Positions 36,672 through 47,637 of a stretch of DNA of 64,000 nt are shown here, in pieces; position 1 is the first letter of the stretch; every line of letters begins with the position of its first letter. Source of the DNA: Siderastrea radians (taxonomy: Eukaryota; Cnidaria; Anthozoa; Scleractinia; Rhizangiidae); assembly GCA_964017195.1 (NCBI GenBank), contig OZ024889.1:61403858-61467857 (forward strand), in the 5' to 3' direction. The position numbers and the translations under genes were made by a program. The notes under the pieces were generated by a model. The model did no database searches, was not told the DNA's origin, and saw only the letters and a list, made by a program, of their open reading frames with translations.

Positions 36672-37296
36672 GTAACCAAAGCGATTCGATCGAAAATAAT
36701 CGGCGGTTTTCCATGGAAAATACCTAAAAATCCAAATAAAGTTTGAAGAACCTTACCTGTTATGTGTTTGCTGTGCTTTTGCCGGTTTTCCGAGCTTGTG
36801 GAGGTTGTTTTGAGCGGTAAGTTACAGCGGTATAAACCATCCATGTTCGCCCAAGAACGGAGCAACTTCACACGGGAATTCCAATTGCGCGTTCAGCATT
36901 TGCACAACGTAGAAATTTAGAGGTAAGAATTCTGCATTTTGTTCAATATAACTATGACTAGCTTGTATCTTCTGATGGTTGTTAGCTCTTTCAGTTAGTT
37001 TATTTGAGAATTATAAGTCATAGCAGTTACTAAGCATTAACAATAACCTCGCGTTTTTGGCGCATAAATTAGGCTTCAATAACTATAAACAAACGTAAAT
37101 TTCGAGCTCTGAATGCAATATTTTTCACACACTAAAATATTTCAGTTTTATCGCTTTCACACAGCGGCTGCAGGCCCTTCTTAAGCCTCTCACAAGCCAA
37201 CACTCAAGACAACGAACAACATAAACCACTGATAAACCCAGATTTAATAAACTGGCCTAGTTTCTACGTGTTGTGGCTTTTCACTGGCAAGCAGGT

Positions 37297-37948
37297 CCCA
37301 GGGGGGGGGGTACTCCACATTTCAAGTGACGGGGATAGCCGAAGGATTTTTTTTTTGGGGGGGGTGGGGGTTGAAATTTTCCATTCCGGGATGTTTTTGG
37401 GTAGGAAAATTTGGCAAGTATTCTTTTGGGTGGCTTGATTTAAGTAGAGATTTTTTGGGTATTCAAAACAATCTGAAGAATTGTGGTAGTGCTTGTGTAT
37501 CCTGGCCGCATAGTTCTGCGAATATTAAGTACTGACAACCAAACTTGTTTTGCGGTTGTTTTAATTATATTTAACGATGGTGTCACATTACATTGCATCT
37601 GTTTCATAAAACAGGCTATACAATAGTCCGCAATGTGTCCCGGGTGTATTTCACAAGGCTTCAATTCATTCAACTGATTTCTCATCCATCATGTTTATCA
37701 CCCGGCTTTATCCTCACTGGAATTTCCCTTTGCTGTAGTGAATTCTTGATATCTTTCGCTTGTGACTTGTGGGTTAATCCTTTCTGGAAATTTTTGAGGC
37801 TCAAAAATTTAGCATGGGATATTGGGGGGTTAATTTTTGGTACAGGAATTTTTTGGGTTCCTTGGAGGCCCTAGGGATTTTTTTGGGTTTTGATTTTTGC
37901 TCCCATTCGATCATCCCTGTCACTTGAAATCCGGAGTACCCCCCTGGG
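37297..37948. mobile_element. hAT-like MITE with 8-bp TSD AAGCAGGT
   Basis: AAGCAGGT flanks it exactly (37289-37296 and 37949-37956). The inverted ends are CCCAGGGGGG, TACTCC and then ATTTCAAGTGACGGGGAT. It is inserted in the Kolobok-like element, so it is younger than that element. Confidence 0.85.
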
Positions 37949-37999
37949 AAGCAGGTGTTCCAGGCTGTTCCATGTTCATGACTTTTAGGGGAGGCAGAA

Positions 38000-39239
38000 A
38001 TGACATCATATCAAGACGAACATGCCCCTATCAAGTTTATGACAGGTGTATCACTTAATATAATTATGGGGTCCACCCTTTGTACAGCTGCTATCTAAGT
38101 ACTTTCAGGAAGGGAAATGGTTGACCCATAAAAACTGAAGGAATTGATTGTTGTTTGAAACAATATGTTCAATATTGTTCAATATGTTCCTTGTCACTCA
38201 CGAAGTACTAATACCTCTTGAAAAGTTGTTGCTGCCAGCATGAATTTCTGACATTATAGTACCTTAAAACCCTAGAAAGTATAAAAACACGCTGGCTGGC
38301 AATGGTCATTTTTAATTCAAACACCCTAAGTGGTACCAAAGCATGAATTGTAATCACGGTGACCCCTTCACTACACTATGGGAGCCCCTCCCCTCTCACC
38401 TCCTAGGTTAAGTACCACTCTGTAGTAATTGAAGAAAATACAAAGTTTAGAAACATTTCAAAGAGTAGTACAACTGTCAACCAAATATGATGTTAATATT
38501 ATCTAGCAAGACTGCCAAGCTGTTAATGAACATATTCAAAGCCCTTTCAGTTTCCACTTTTACTTCGGAAGCTCTCTCTAATTTTTAAATCCAGACAAGA
38601 TGGAATGGCTACTGGGATTTGTCGTCCCAGCTTCATATGTATCCAGTAGGTGCCTTGCCTATAAACAACATTATATTACTGTATACATGTTCTAAGAATG
38701 AAAGAGGAAACAACAGACTCATAAGAAAGATATACAGATGAGTACAAGGTAACTCATCAGTAAAGGGATTAAATAAATATGTCAACTACAAAAATAAATC
38801 TATATTAAATAAATAAACAGGTTAGCTAACCAGTAACAACAGTAGAAAAACAACATTAACTCGATTTCACAGTCTTAGAAATAATGAAATCACATTTGAT
38901 TTGTTTAAGCTAAAATTTGAGAGTTTGTTTTTGCTTTCAACTAACAATTATATTAGTTATATGTTGTACTGGTAGTACAACTGATTGTAAACCCAATACT
39001 TGTTAAACCATATACATCAAAGGAGTCATAAAGTGCACAAGGTTGCTAAGAACTTAACAAGGTATATTGTTTATGTAATCATGTTCATTCATGTAATAAG
39101 GGTTTTTGTAATTTGATCTTTTACTACTTTTACGTCACCTTTTGTCAAATATCTTAGTATTTAGCACACAACCTCATAAGCATTGCAACATCTCATCATG
39201 TATTAATGAAGGATCTTTTCTCACGAACACAATTTATAG
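38000..39239. other. No gene recognised
   Basis: Interior of the Kolobok-like element, where transposase exons would be expected. I could not recognise any. Confidence 0.4.
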
Positions 39240-39545
39240 GTGATTCATTTTCGGACCAAAATATGTAATTTTCCCTCCCCACTTGTCCCCTGGTTCCTCC
39301 CCTGCTCCCAGAGGGTTTTCCTTCTCTTTTCCCAAACAAAATTCAACCACAAGGCAGCTCTCAGTGGGCCCACTGTCAGACCAAACATGTAATTTTCCTT
39401 ACCCATCTTGAGAACCAGATGTGTAATTTTTCCCACCCATTTTCAGAACTGACAAAACATAACTGTCACCCCCGAATCAATTACCATTTTCAGACCTGAC
39501 TTTTAAGTCAACAACTATTTTCAGACCAAAAAGGCTTTAAAACCA
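39240..39545. repeat. Degenerate tandem repeat (TTTTCAGACC / GTAATTTTCC)
   Basis: TTTTCGGACC, TGTCAGACCAAACATG, TTTTCAGAACTGAC, TTTTCAGACCTGAC and TTTTCAGACCAAA recur at irregular spacing, interleaved with GTAATTTTCC. It looks like a decayed minisatellite. A run of about 17 C residues lies just after it (39590-39607). Confidence 0.5.
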
Positions 39546-39758
39546 TACTCATTTGGGTTGCACCAATCTATACATGGAGTTTGTTCTCTGCCCCCCCCCC
39601 CCCCCCCACCATGATGGATACATGTATAGGAAGCTTTGCTTTGCTCTAGTCAGCCTAGTCAGTAAGGCATAACAACAAACATCGATCATGGTAAGTGTAC
39701 AAAAGGGCTGCAAAGAACAACAAATATGCCTCAAATAAAGTGGGAACGCATTTATTTA

Positions 39759-39869
39759 ACAATTATCCTGCGAAATCGCGCGGAATATCACCTGATACTT
39801 AGCCGACGAGGCCGTAGGCCGAGTTGGCTAAATCAGGGGATATTCCGCAAGATTGAGCAGGATAATTGT
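39759..39869. repeat. Foldback element with GAGGCCGTAGGCC centre
   Basis: ACAATTATCCTGC and GCAGGATAATTGT form the outer stem. GCGGAATATC and GATATTCCGC, then TAGCC and GGCTA, form the inner stem. The layout matches the foldback at 23906-24019. Confidence 0.75.
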
Positions 39870-40562
39870 TTTATTATTCAACAAATTCTCATCGACTACC
39901 ATTTTCAGAACGAGAAAAACTATGGTTCTATGATGAAAACGCTAAAAGCTAGCAACACATAATGAAAATTAAATCAAAACAGAACTTCAAGAAATCGAAG
40001 TTTACTACCGTTCACTTGAAAAGACTTATTTACAAACTCATGTCTGGAAATGACAAGGCAAAGTAAAAAAAAATATTGCTACCTTACCGAGAATAAGTCC
40101 TCTTCCTGTGAATTAAAATCTTTTCAACTTTACAACTTTCCGTGAGCAAGTCTGCTGCTTCGTTCGCAGTAGCATTTTCTTGGTCGAGTTCTCACTATGA
40201 AAATTCCAAGTCAACCTCTGGATATCTTTGTGAGCTGAAGCAAATACTTGTTGACTTATTGAGAGCATTTAATCGCGGAAAGTTTCTTCCAGGGAGTTAA
40301 AATTTGCGGAGAACACTGCTAAAACGGCCTCGCTTTTCAAAATGGCCGCCAAACAAACAATGAAAGAAAATCTGCAGTGCACTTCTAAATATGGTCATTT
40401 ACGTATATCGCAGGATATCTGTCATGTAGGATGACAGATATTGAGGGCTTCCTTACCATATATGGGCATAGTGACAATTTGTTGAATAATAATAACGATT
40501 ATACGGCGAACTTTTACAGTGTAACGAATAAATAAGCTTAAACGCTCACCATTAAACTTTAC

Positions 40563-40698
40563 CAATTCCGTCGTTTACTTTCGAAGCCATTGCTGTCGGT
40601 CGAATATCATCTGAGATTTTGCAGTCCGATTCTGTGGCAATTAGCTCAAACTGGTATGGCTCTACGTTAAATGCCACAGGTTTGAGCTCCTCGGCCAT
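40563..40698 (-). CDS. First exon resembling P2X7-like (ballast-domain) proteins
   Basis: The ATG at 40698 opens a frame beginning MAEELKPVAFNVEPYQFEL and ends at the donor GGAATTG|GTAAAG (phase 1), giving 45 codons. Cnidarian proteins annotated as P2X purinoceptor 7-like, which share only the cytosolic Zn-binding domain, typically start with such a MAE...PYQFEP segment. The next exon, with the cysteine motif, was not found downstream on this strand. It lies inside the Kolobok-like element. It may be a captured or broken gene, or part of the element. The identification rests on a short segment. Confidence 0.4.
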
Positions 40699-41040
40699 TT
40701 TCAACGCAAAGAAAACGGGTGAAAACAGAGAATTTTCCAAAAAATTACAACAATACTCTTCAATACTCGCCTTTGGATCTTGAGCTTTCTTTGCTCATCA
40801 ACAGTGACGTCACAGAATCAGCGGTCGTTTCCATTCCTTTCATTTAAGCGCGCGGTCATTTCAGAAACGATTTCGTGAAACCTTCGGATATCTTCGTACT
40901 TTTGGCTTTATTACTTCTTTTAAGGTCTCAGGAAGGATAATTTCGGTCCAGTTTGGCTTTATAATGATTTATTTTTGTGTCAAGACGCGTTTAAACGGCT
41001 AAAGCGGAATTATCAAAATTTGGGTTTATTTGACCTTTAA

Positions 41041-42351
41041 CCACTACGAATAAGTATATCGTATCTTGAATTGAAACAAGGGAAACATATTTTTCACATG
41101 TTGATGTTATGGTACGTGTCCTGATTTATTTTGTATTACTTAGACTAAGCATTAAAGCTAGCAATCTTCGTAATTGCTTAGCTTTTGTTTCTAATTTCTA
41201 ATTCTTGATTTCGCAAAGTATTCGAGGAATTATATCTTTCAAAAGTTTTTTTTTCTCTCATAATGACAGTATCTAGCAACATCGAAGAAAGTTCTGGTTT
41301 TACGACACTTCAAATGTTCAACAAAGATACTTCCTGCAACAAACTACGATTTCAGTTTACAGTTATTTAGTTAGATTTATAAAAAAATGCTGTTTTCTTG
41401 TAAATTAGTTTGATATCATTGTTCGGGTTTGATTTTGATCCAAAAACATACCACTAAGGCAAATTAAAAATATTTGTCTACTGGGGTGAAGTAAATCAGT
41501 GGTAGTCTAAACAGCAAATCTATCAGCTGAGTTTTATTTATTAGCACTTTTAATCTGGCTACATACCTTGCAATGTAGGCTTGATTACCAGCTGCCATTA
41601 GGGAAATAAGCTCCTTTGGATCTGGTTCGAAGGATGACTGGGGGTGTTTTGTGTTATCGAGCAAGACACTTATAATCTCACAAGTGACTCTCTCAGCTAT
41701 ACTAGGGCAACCTAATGTAATGCAAGGGGTAATCAGTGATGGACTAGCTTCCAGGGCTGCTAAGCTGCAATGGTGTAGGCCAAGTGCAGTCTTTTTTCAC
41801 AATTTTAAGTAATTGCTGGATGCTTAAAATTGTTGAAGGTATTTGTCTACCATACTGTCAACCAATGTTTATGTCTGACCTAGCCAGTGTAATTTTGAAC
41901 CAACCACAGTTATTTGCAAAACAGCTCGTACTTTAACTTTAGTGAAAATCGCACTGGAAGCCCTCCTCCTGCTACTGTTGTGTGTATACAGACCGTGATA
42001 GTTTACTTCGCTTTATTACTGCTACTTCACTTATTACAGAACTGGTTTATAATCAAGTTATTTTTTGTTCTTTATTCAGAGATATTACACTGCAACAGCA
42101 GCTGAATATAAAATGCACAGGTCTGGAGGATAACTTTGGAGACAGAATTTTTTTTTCTCCAAGGGAAGCTTCGTAAACAAGAATAAACCAACTAGATAAA
42201 GCAACACATCAAGTGACAACCTATTCAGGTACATTTAAATATCTTTCCTTAAGGTTGCTGAATTTGTATAAATAAAACATTGTGAAAGAAACACTACATG
42301 TATGTCATTTCATAACAATAATAATATTTCCGTAGTGTCTTGATAATTTGA
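41041..42351. other. No gene recognised
   Basis: Interior of the large inverted-repeat element. No domain was recognised in the short open frames. Confidence 0.4.
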
Positions 42352-42640
42352 GGGCGGCATGGTTGACTAATGGTTAGTGCGCTGGACTCTGAAATTGAGC
42401 AGTCCGGGTTCAAACCATGGCCAGGGTAATTGGGGTAATTGTGTTGTGTTCTTAGACAAGACACTTTACTCTCATAGTGCCTCTCTCCACCCAGGTGTGT
42501 AAATGGGTACTGGCAAGTTTACTGCTGTGGGGTAACCCTGCGATAGACTAACATCCCATCCAGGGAGAGGGGGGAGAGAATACTCCTAGTCTCTTCAAGC
42601 TATTGAAACTGGTATAAGCTCCCCCCTGATGGGACACTAG
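42352..42640 (+). mobile_element. tRNA-derived SINE (V-SINE-like body)
   Basis: The head has A-box-like TGGTTAGTGCGCTGG and B-box-like GGTTCAAACC. The body reads AGACAAGACACTTTACTCTC, then TGCCTCTCTCCACCCAGGTG and TGTAAATGGGTAC. The same body is tandemly repeated at 57529-58090. Confidence 0.75.
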
Positions 42641-44158
42641 GCTGGAATACAGACTTGAAAAGTTGACATCAAATGAGTAGGAAGCAGGTCTTATTTTTAC
42701 CAAGCTCGACAAATTAAATGAAATACTTTTGGTCAAACAGCTTGAAGCCTGTGTCAGAGACAAACTAAACACCAGGGTTTTGCTCTTCAGTGATGCAGGC
42801 TAACCACTTGCAAAATAATGAATAAAACCCATTTGAACCTCATTAAGTTTCGAACCATTTATTGAACTTCTCACCTTTCCACAACAGGCGATTTGCTGTG
42901 CATGAAGTCTCCACTAATGAGTTGTTGTGGAATCACTTTTTAGTTACAACAGATGCAATAAAACATTTCAAAGTGACTTTCAGTGCATGGGTAATCAAAA
43001 TGATAGTATGAAGCTCTAATGATACCAATTATGGACATCAGTAAACCCATTTACTGTATCATGCTAGAGCCTGGAACAGGCTATAGAGGCCCACTCGGGT
43101 AGAAGCAATTCATGCAGCAGAAATAGCAGTTTGTTATCTTCCCAGTCCCCTAAATAAACTGGAAAAGACTGAAAAGTTATTTTGGGTGTTCTAAAGATAC
43201 TATAATTCAACTGTGACATGAGAATCAGTACAGTACAAACAAATAATTCGCTGGCTTCTTCAGTAAACCAGTGCTCTTTTGACGTCCATCTTGATCATCT
43301 ACGGGAACTTATTCTTCTAAATTGGATTCTCCTAGTCCCAAAGAACACATATTTAAATCATTTTGAAGGAAACTATATAACTCCCAAAAACAGTGGAAGA
43401 TCGTGGAATGAAAGTGCTTAACTCGACGCATGAAACTTCAAAAGTACAGACGGTTAACGCTAAAAAAAGGGGCATTTTCGTTTAGTCGAAACGGCGTAAA
43501 TCGACTGGTGCGTACTGGTGCATTATGTTTCCCATATTGGAAAATTTCTAAGCTTTTGATTTATTATAATTTTACGCCAAGCACCACTAGCTGAAAGCCG
43601 TGTTAGACAAAAACTTCCGACCTACTAGACGAAGAGAAGAACCGGCCATTTTACCTTGTTCGAGAAATGTCAAAATTTACCATGATAAGCTCTCAATGTA
43701 AGAACTTAGACGCCAAAACCTTACTTTACTATTCCCGGACTTTCCAAATCTAATATTGTAGCAGAAAAAAGGCCAGCGAAAGTTGTGCAAACGATGATCA
43801 AACTCACCCGAAAAACCGCTCGTATCACAACAAAATTCCGCCATGTTGGAAATTCATCAAAATAATGCATTGCGGTCTTAGTGCGCACACCACCTGCATC
43901 GATCACATTGTATTTTCATTTGAGGAGGCACGATTTCCATTGGACAGCAAAATATCACACCTAAGAAATCTTGTTTGATTTTTACCGCACTGTCATTTTG
44001 CGAAAGCCGCCAGAGTTGCTGCTTAGTGCTAGGTAACCAAGCAAAGTTTGCATTTGTAACCAGGCTCTTGTGAAACAAAAGATGGCGGCCGATGTAGCGT
44101 TCAAATTGACTGAAGTGTAATGCACATCGCAGTGCACAAATCCCAAAAGTTAAAGTAA
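42641..44158. other. No gene recognised
   Basis: No recognisable domain. A possible start region for the decayed gene at 44159 lies near its right edge. Confidence 0.4.
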
Positions 44159-44965
44159 AATGTCCACGCCAAGATGGAGTAGACGTTGGCTGTACGATTC
44201 AACAGTAGAAGTGCCCAAAACAACAAGATGGCGACGTAAAATTGATTCCAGTAGCCCCGCACGTGAAGACGAAGTTGTTGACATTCGTGGGGAGTTTTTC
44301 ATCCGAGGTGTTCGTAGACGCATCCGTAGTAGACTTGGGAAACAACACTTCACCATTTAAGAAGCAAAAACTTTTAGACGAATGTCTGTCTAATGAAATG
44401 AACAAAACTCAATTATCTTTCAACGATGGTTCGCAAACTACAGCTGGTGGCCACGACGCATCCTGCATGCAGAACTGAGATTGGTCATGAATTCGAAATG
44501 AGTGATGACTAGTATGCAGTCATCAGAAATGTTGCAGCTGTGACCTGCCCTGTGAGTACTTTGCAGTAGTAGAAGTTTCAGAGAGAGACAATGAGTAGCT
44601 GCCCAAGTACAGGGACAGGACAGTGGTTAACCACATTACAAGGGTGAAGACATCAAACAGGTACCTTCTTTTGCATTAGATGTTTTCTTATGTATCACCA
44701 ACACTTGCAGTGACTATGTATTTTTTGTTAATAGCAAGCACGCCATTAATTGGGCACCTGATTTTCCGTTTGATTATCAGAGCATTACAGTTATCTTCAT
44801 ATGTTTATTTAATAACTTTCTGTGTTCTCTCTTTTAGACTCATGGCTGTCCCTGTGGTGAACATTATGAGAAAATTTCTCAGAGTGGATGTGTCATCTGG
44901 ATATTACTTTTGTCTGCTACCGGATCCTTATCAAAAAGACTGACCAGTATCACTGTCCTGTAAAT
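44159..44965 (+). pseudogene. Decayed two-exon coding region of unknown function
   Basis: An ATG at 44159 opens an Arg/Trp-rich segment (MSTPRWSRRWLYDSTVEV) that passes through frameshifts into KKQKLLDECLSNEMNKTQL. Then come peptide-like runs YFAVVEVSERDNE and YRDRTVVNHITRVKTSN. A donor-like AACAG|GTACC ends it at about 44661. A good acceptor (TTCTCTCTTTTAG) precedes THGCPCGEHYEKISQ at about 44839, and the frame stops at about 44965. It has at least three breaks. I do not recognise the family. Its position inside the 12.3-kb element suggests a transposon gene. Confidence 0.4.
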
Positions 44966-44969
44966 ATTA

Positions 44970-45639
44970 TCACATTAGTTATCATTACAAACTCCATGGT
45001 ATGATGTCTATAACAGTAGTGTTAGCAATTTATTAGCATGAGACTTAGTAGAAACATCAATTTATCCAAATGCAAACATGCCTGGAGGCATGTGACTACT
45101 GTTGCAAATAATAAAGCCTATTTAACACTGTATTCACAAATTGTGTGGAAATGCAAATATCCTCTCGCACAAATCTGATTTCAAGAAAATCCTGTGACAA
45201 GGTCTCAAAGAACCCTATATACCAAAGGGTATTACTTAAAAGAACCCTGCACATGCGTCTGTCGCTTTCATCTAGGGAGCTTCAATGAATAAACTAGATC
45301 ATTTGATTTGGCAAAGGATAACTGTTTGAAAGTTTCTAACAGTTGTTGCATCCCATTTCGGACTCTTAAGCGGTCATCACCTTTTTCAGACCCCCCATGT
45401 CCATTTATTAGATTTTGTTAATAGGGGTAAAGAAAATAGAAAACCCTCATAGGGATGTCCAAAAAGGTGGCAGAAGCCACTTTATAGAGGTGGCTACTTT
45501 GAAGAGGTTTTATATACAGTATTTTACTAACAATAATTTGGGGACTTTGATAACTGGCGGCTTAATAGAGAGTGGCCACTTAATTGAAGTTTGACTGCAT
45601 TTTCATTTGTAAAAAACACCGTATTGTTGAGTGCACACT
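44970..45639. other. No gene recognised
   Basis: Interior of the large inverted-repeat element. Around 45470-45600 paired GTGGC(T/C)ACTT motifs suggest a small degraded MITE. Confidence 0.35.
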
Positions 45640-46216
45640 CCTAAGTGGGATGGTCACATAGTAAATACATAAGATGTATTGATTGTTTATGTCCACAGCA
45701 TAGGAAATAAATAGCATTATGTAAAAGCTATGTCACCTTTTACCTTTGATGTTAACTTCAACATGGTTATTTAACAGCTATGTCAGATTGTCACATAGTA
45801 AATACATAGGATGTTTCATTTGTCATTGCAGTAACATAGGAAATAAATAGCATTATGTTAAAGCTATGTAACCTTTTACTTATAAAATTGGATGTCAGTA
45901 TGCTATTTAAAAGCTATGTTGAATTGTCACATAGTAAATACATAGACTCTTTGTCAGAAGCAAAGAAAATAAATATCTATGTCAAAGCTATGTTAAGATG
46001 CTAATTAGTGTTCACATATGTATTTAAAGACTATGTCATTTTCAAATACCCTCGGCATAGTTTCAAAATATGTTTTACATACCCTGGACTATGTACTGTA
46101 GCATGTTACATAGTAATAACATAGGCAGTCTTGAACTATACATAGCTAAGACATAGCCCTACATAGCAAAAAAATAGCGGCAACTTAGGTTTCACATATG
46201 TCTGGTTCTACAAGGG
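45640..46216. repeat. Right subterminal ACATAG/CTATGT array
   Basis: CACATAGTAAATACATAG recurs three times with AAGCTATGT spacers, then more scattered CTATGT and ACATAG copies up to the terminal repeat. It is the mirror of 34000-34510. Confidence 0.75.
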
Positions 46217-46415
46217 TAACAAAACCTCTTCTTTCAAAATCCATTATGGCAGCTATGCATTTTGAGAATACTTGACCAAAAAATATGCCTGTCTTGCAGG
46301 CTACATGCCCACATGGCACTGAACTCCATCCGTGACTACATATAACTACACTCAACTGTGTGATGTTTTGAGAGAAACTTATTAAAATCCCACAAGCATC
46401 TCAGCTTTTGATCTG

Positions 46416-46586
46416 TGTAATGTTCTCAAACTAACGAAAGAATGTCAAAACATCCAACGGGATGAACAAACACGTGAAACAGTCCGCCATGTTTCAGAAC
46501 GCCAACGCATGCGTAGTGCATGCTTTAACAGGATGATGCAATACTCTGTTCCAGTCTCAAACGTATCATCAAGTGACTATGTTACA
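46416..46586 (-). repeat. 3' LTR of the Ty3/gypsy element
   Basis: 171 bp, read by eye as identical to 50544-50714. It borders the target-site copy ATCTG at 46411-46415. The last codons of the integrase frame run into it. Confidence 0.95.
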
Positions 46587-47637
46587 TCTCCCCTTCGAAG
46601 TACGTACGCACGTACTGCACGTAGTCTCTGAGATTAGTAGGCCTTCGGACAACTCGCCCACTGGAGATTTGAACTTGACGATCTCCATCTTGATCGGGAA
46701 ATAATGAAGGAATCTCACCAGCTTCTTGGGGTCGGGTGACTGCAGAAGAACAAGGACTTTGTCTTGCTGGTTGTTCCTGCGGTCGGGACGCGGGCGTAGC
46801 CGGGAAACCCATCGGCGAGGTCATGGTTGCAGGTAATCGCCTTTCATAGGTCTTGAGCAACTGACTTCTGTTACGTCTCTTCTCTTGACCGTTATGATTC
46901 ACCGTGTACGAGCGCGGGCTTGAATGAATTCCAGTAAGCATGGCAGGTTGCCATTCATTTCCGACTCTGACTCTTACGGCTTCTCCATGGTTGAGAGCTG
47001 GAAGTGGCCTGGTACCTCGGTTGTAGTACCTGATCTGCTTGAGCTTCTGTTGCTGAAGTTGCGGGTGACCATCAACAACACGAGGGCGAAGAGCGCTAGA
47101 TGTAGCGGGCAATTTACTTCTCAGCTGTCTACTGTAAAGTAACTGGGCTGGCGAAAAGTCAGTGCCAGTGAAAGGGGAGGCACGGTATTCCAACAGGGCC
47201 AAATAAGGGTCACGCCCTTCGTCAGCAGCTTTTTTCAGCAAACCTTTCAGTGTTTGGACGAATCTTTCACTCTGTCCATTGGCCTGGGGGTAACAGGGGC
47301 TGCTTGGGTTTAACTTGATTCCCCAATCTTGAGCAAAACGCTTTAAAACTGCACTGCTAAATGGCATGTTGTCACTAACCAGTTCCAAGGGGATGCCATG
47401 CCGAGCAAAAATAGACTTGAAATGCAAGATCAGAGTAGCTGCAGTTTTATCCTCAAGAATGGAGATTTGGGGAAACTTCGAATAATAGTCAACGACGACC
47501 AGATAATCTTTGCCTTTGAGAGTCATAATATCAGCACCAACTTTCACCCAGGGGCGTTCTAGTATGTCATGTGCAATCATTGGCTCTATATACAGGCCAG
47601 TATACCAGATGACGCGCTCGGGTCTTGGTTTTTTCAA
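46582..47637 (-). CDS. pol: Integrase part of Ty3/gypsy pol, separated by a break
   Basis: The integrase catalytic core is readable: the first Asp in VGADIM, the second in LVSDNMPF, and Glu in GQSERFVQT, forming the DDE triad. A basic C-terminal region follows, with no recognisable chromodomain. The frame overlaps the main gag-pol frame by 71 bases but is out of register with it. It probably lacks its own start and was originally continuous with pol. Confidence 0.85.
   Translation of the reverse strand: MKKPRPERVIWYTGLYIEPMIAHDILERPWVKVGADIMTLKGKDYLVVVDYYSKFPQISILEDKTAATLILHFKSIFARHGIPLELVSDNMPFSSAVLKRFAQDWGIKLNPSSPCYPQANGQSERFVQTLKGLLKKAADEGRDPYLALLEYRASPFTGTDFSPAQLLYSRQLRSKLPATSSALRPRVVDGHPQLQQQKLKQIRYYNRGTRPLPALNHGEAVRVRVGNEWQPAMLTGIHSSPRSYTVNHNGQEKRRNRSQLLKTYERRLPATMTSPMGFPATPASRPQEQPARQSPCSSAVTRPQEAGEIPSLFPDQDGDRQVQISSGRVVRRPTNLRDYVQYVRTYFEGEM

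Larger units (their letters stand above)
36239..41036. mobile_element. Kolobok-like DNA transposon, 4.8 kb, TTAA target site
   Basis: TTAA flanks it on both sides (36235-36238 and 41037-41040). The inverted ends share AGGTCAAATAAACC and stay similar for about 10 more bases. TTAA target sites, AGG-type ends and a THAP-domain remnant inside fit the Kolobok superfamily. PiggyBac also uses TTAA but has CCC-type ends. It holds a THAP fragment near the left end and a P2X7-like first exon near the right end, pointing toward each other. It also contains a hAT MITE and a foldback. No intact transposase remains. Confidence 0.7.
33931..46216. mobile_element. 12.3-kb candidate DNA transposon with ACATAG subterminal arrays
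   Basis: The inverted ends CCCTTGTAGAATCAGACA (left) and CCCTTGTAGAACCAGACA (right, reversed) match at 17 of 18 positions and are flanked by TA on both sides (33929-33930 and 46217-46218). About 500 bp inside each end is packed with ACATAG, CTATGT and AAATAG motifs (34000-34510 and 45640-46216). Other elements have inserted into it: a hAT MITE, a Kolobok-like element and a SINE. A decayed coding region at 44159-44965 could be its own gene. The superfamily is unassigned. Confidence 0.55.

Noticed and set aside
44680..44943. Hydrophobic 87-codon open frame suggesting a membrane protein
   Set aside because: It crosses a likely intron and acceptor. The in-phase exon reading (CPCGEHYEKISQ) is more plausible.
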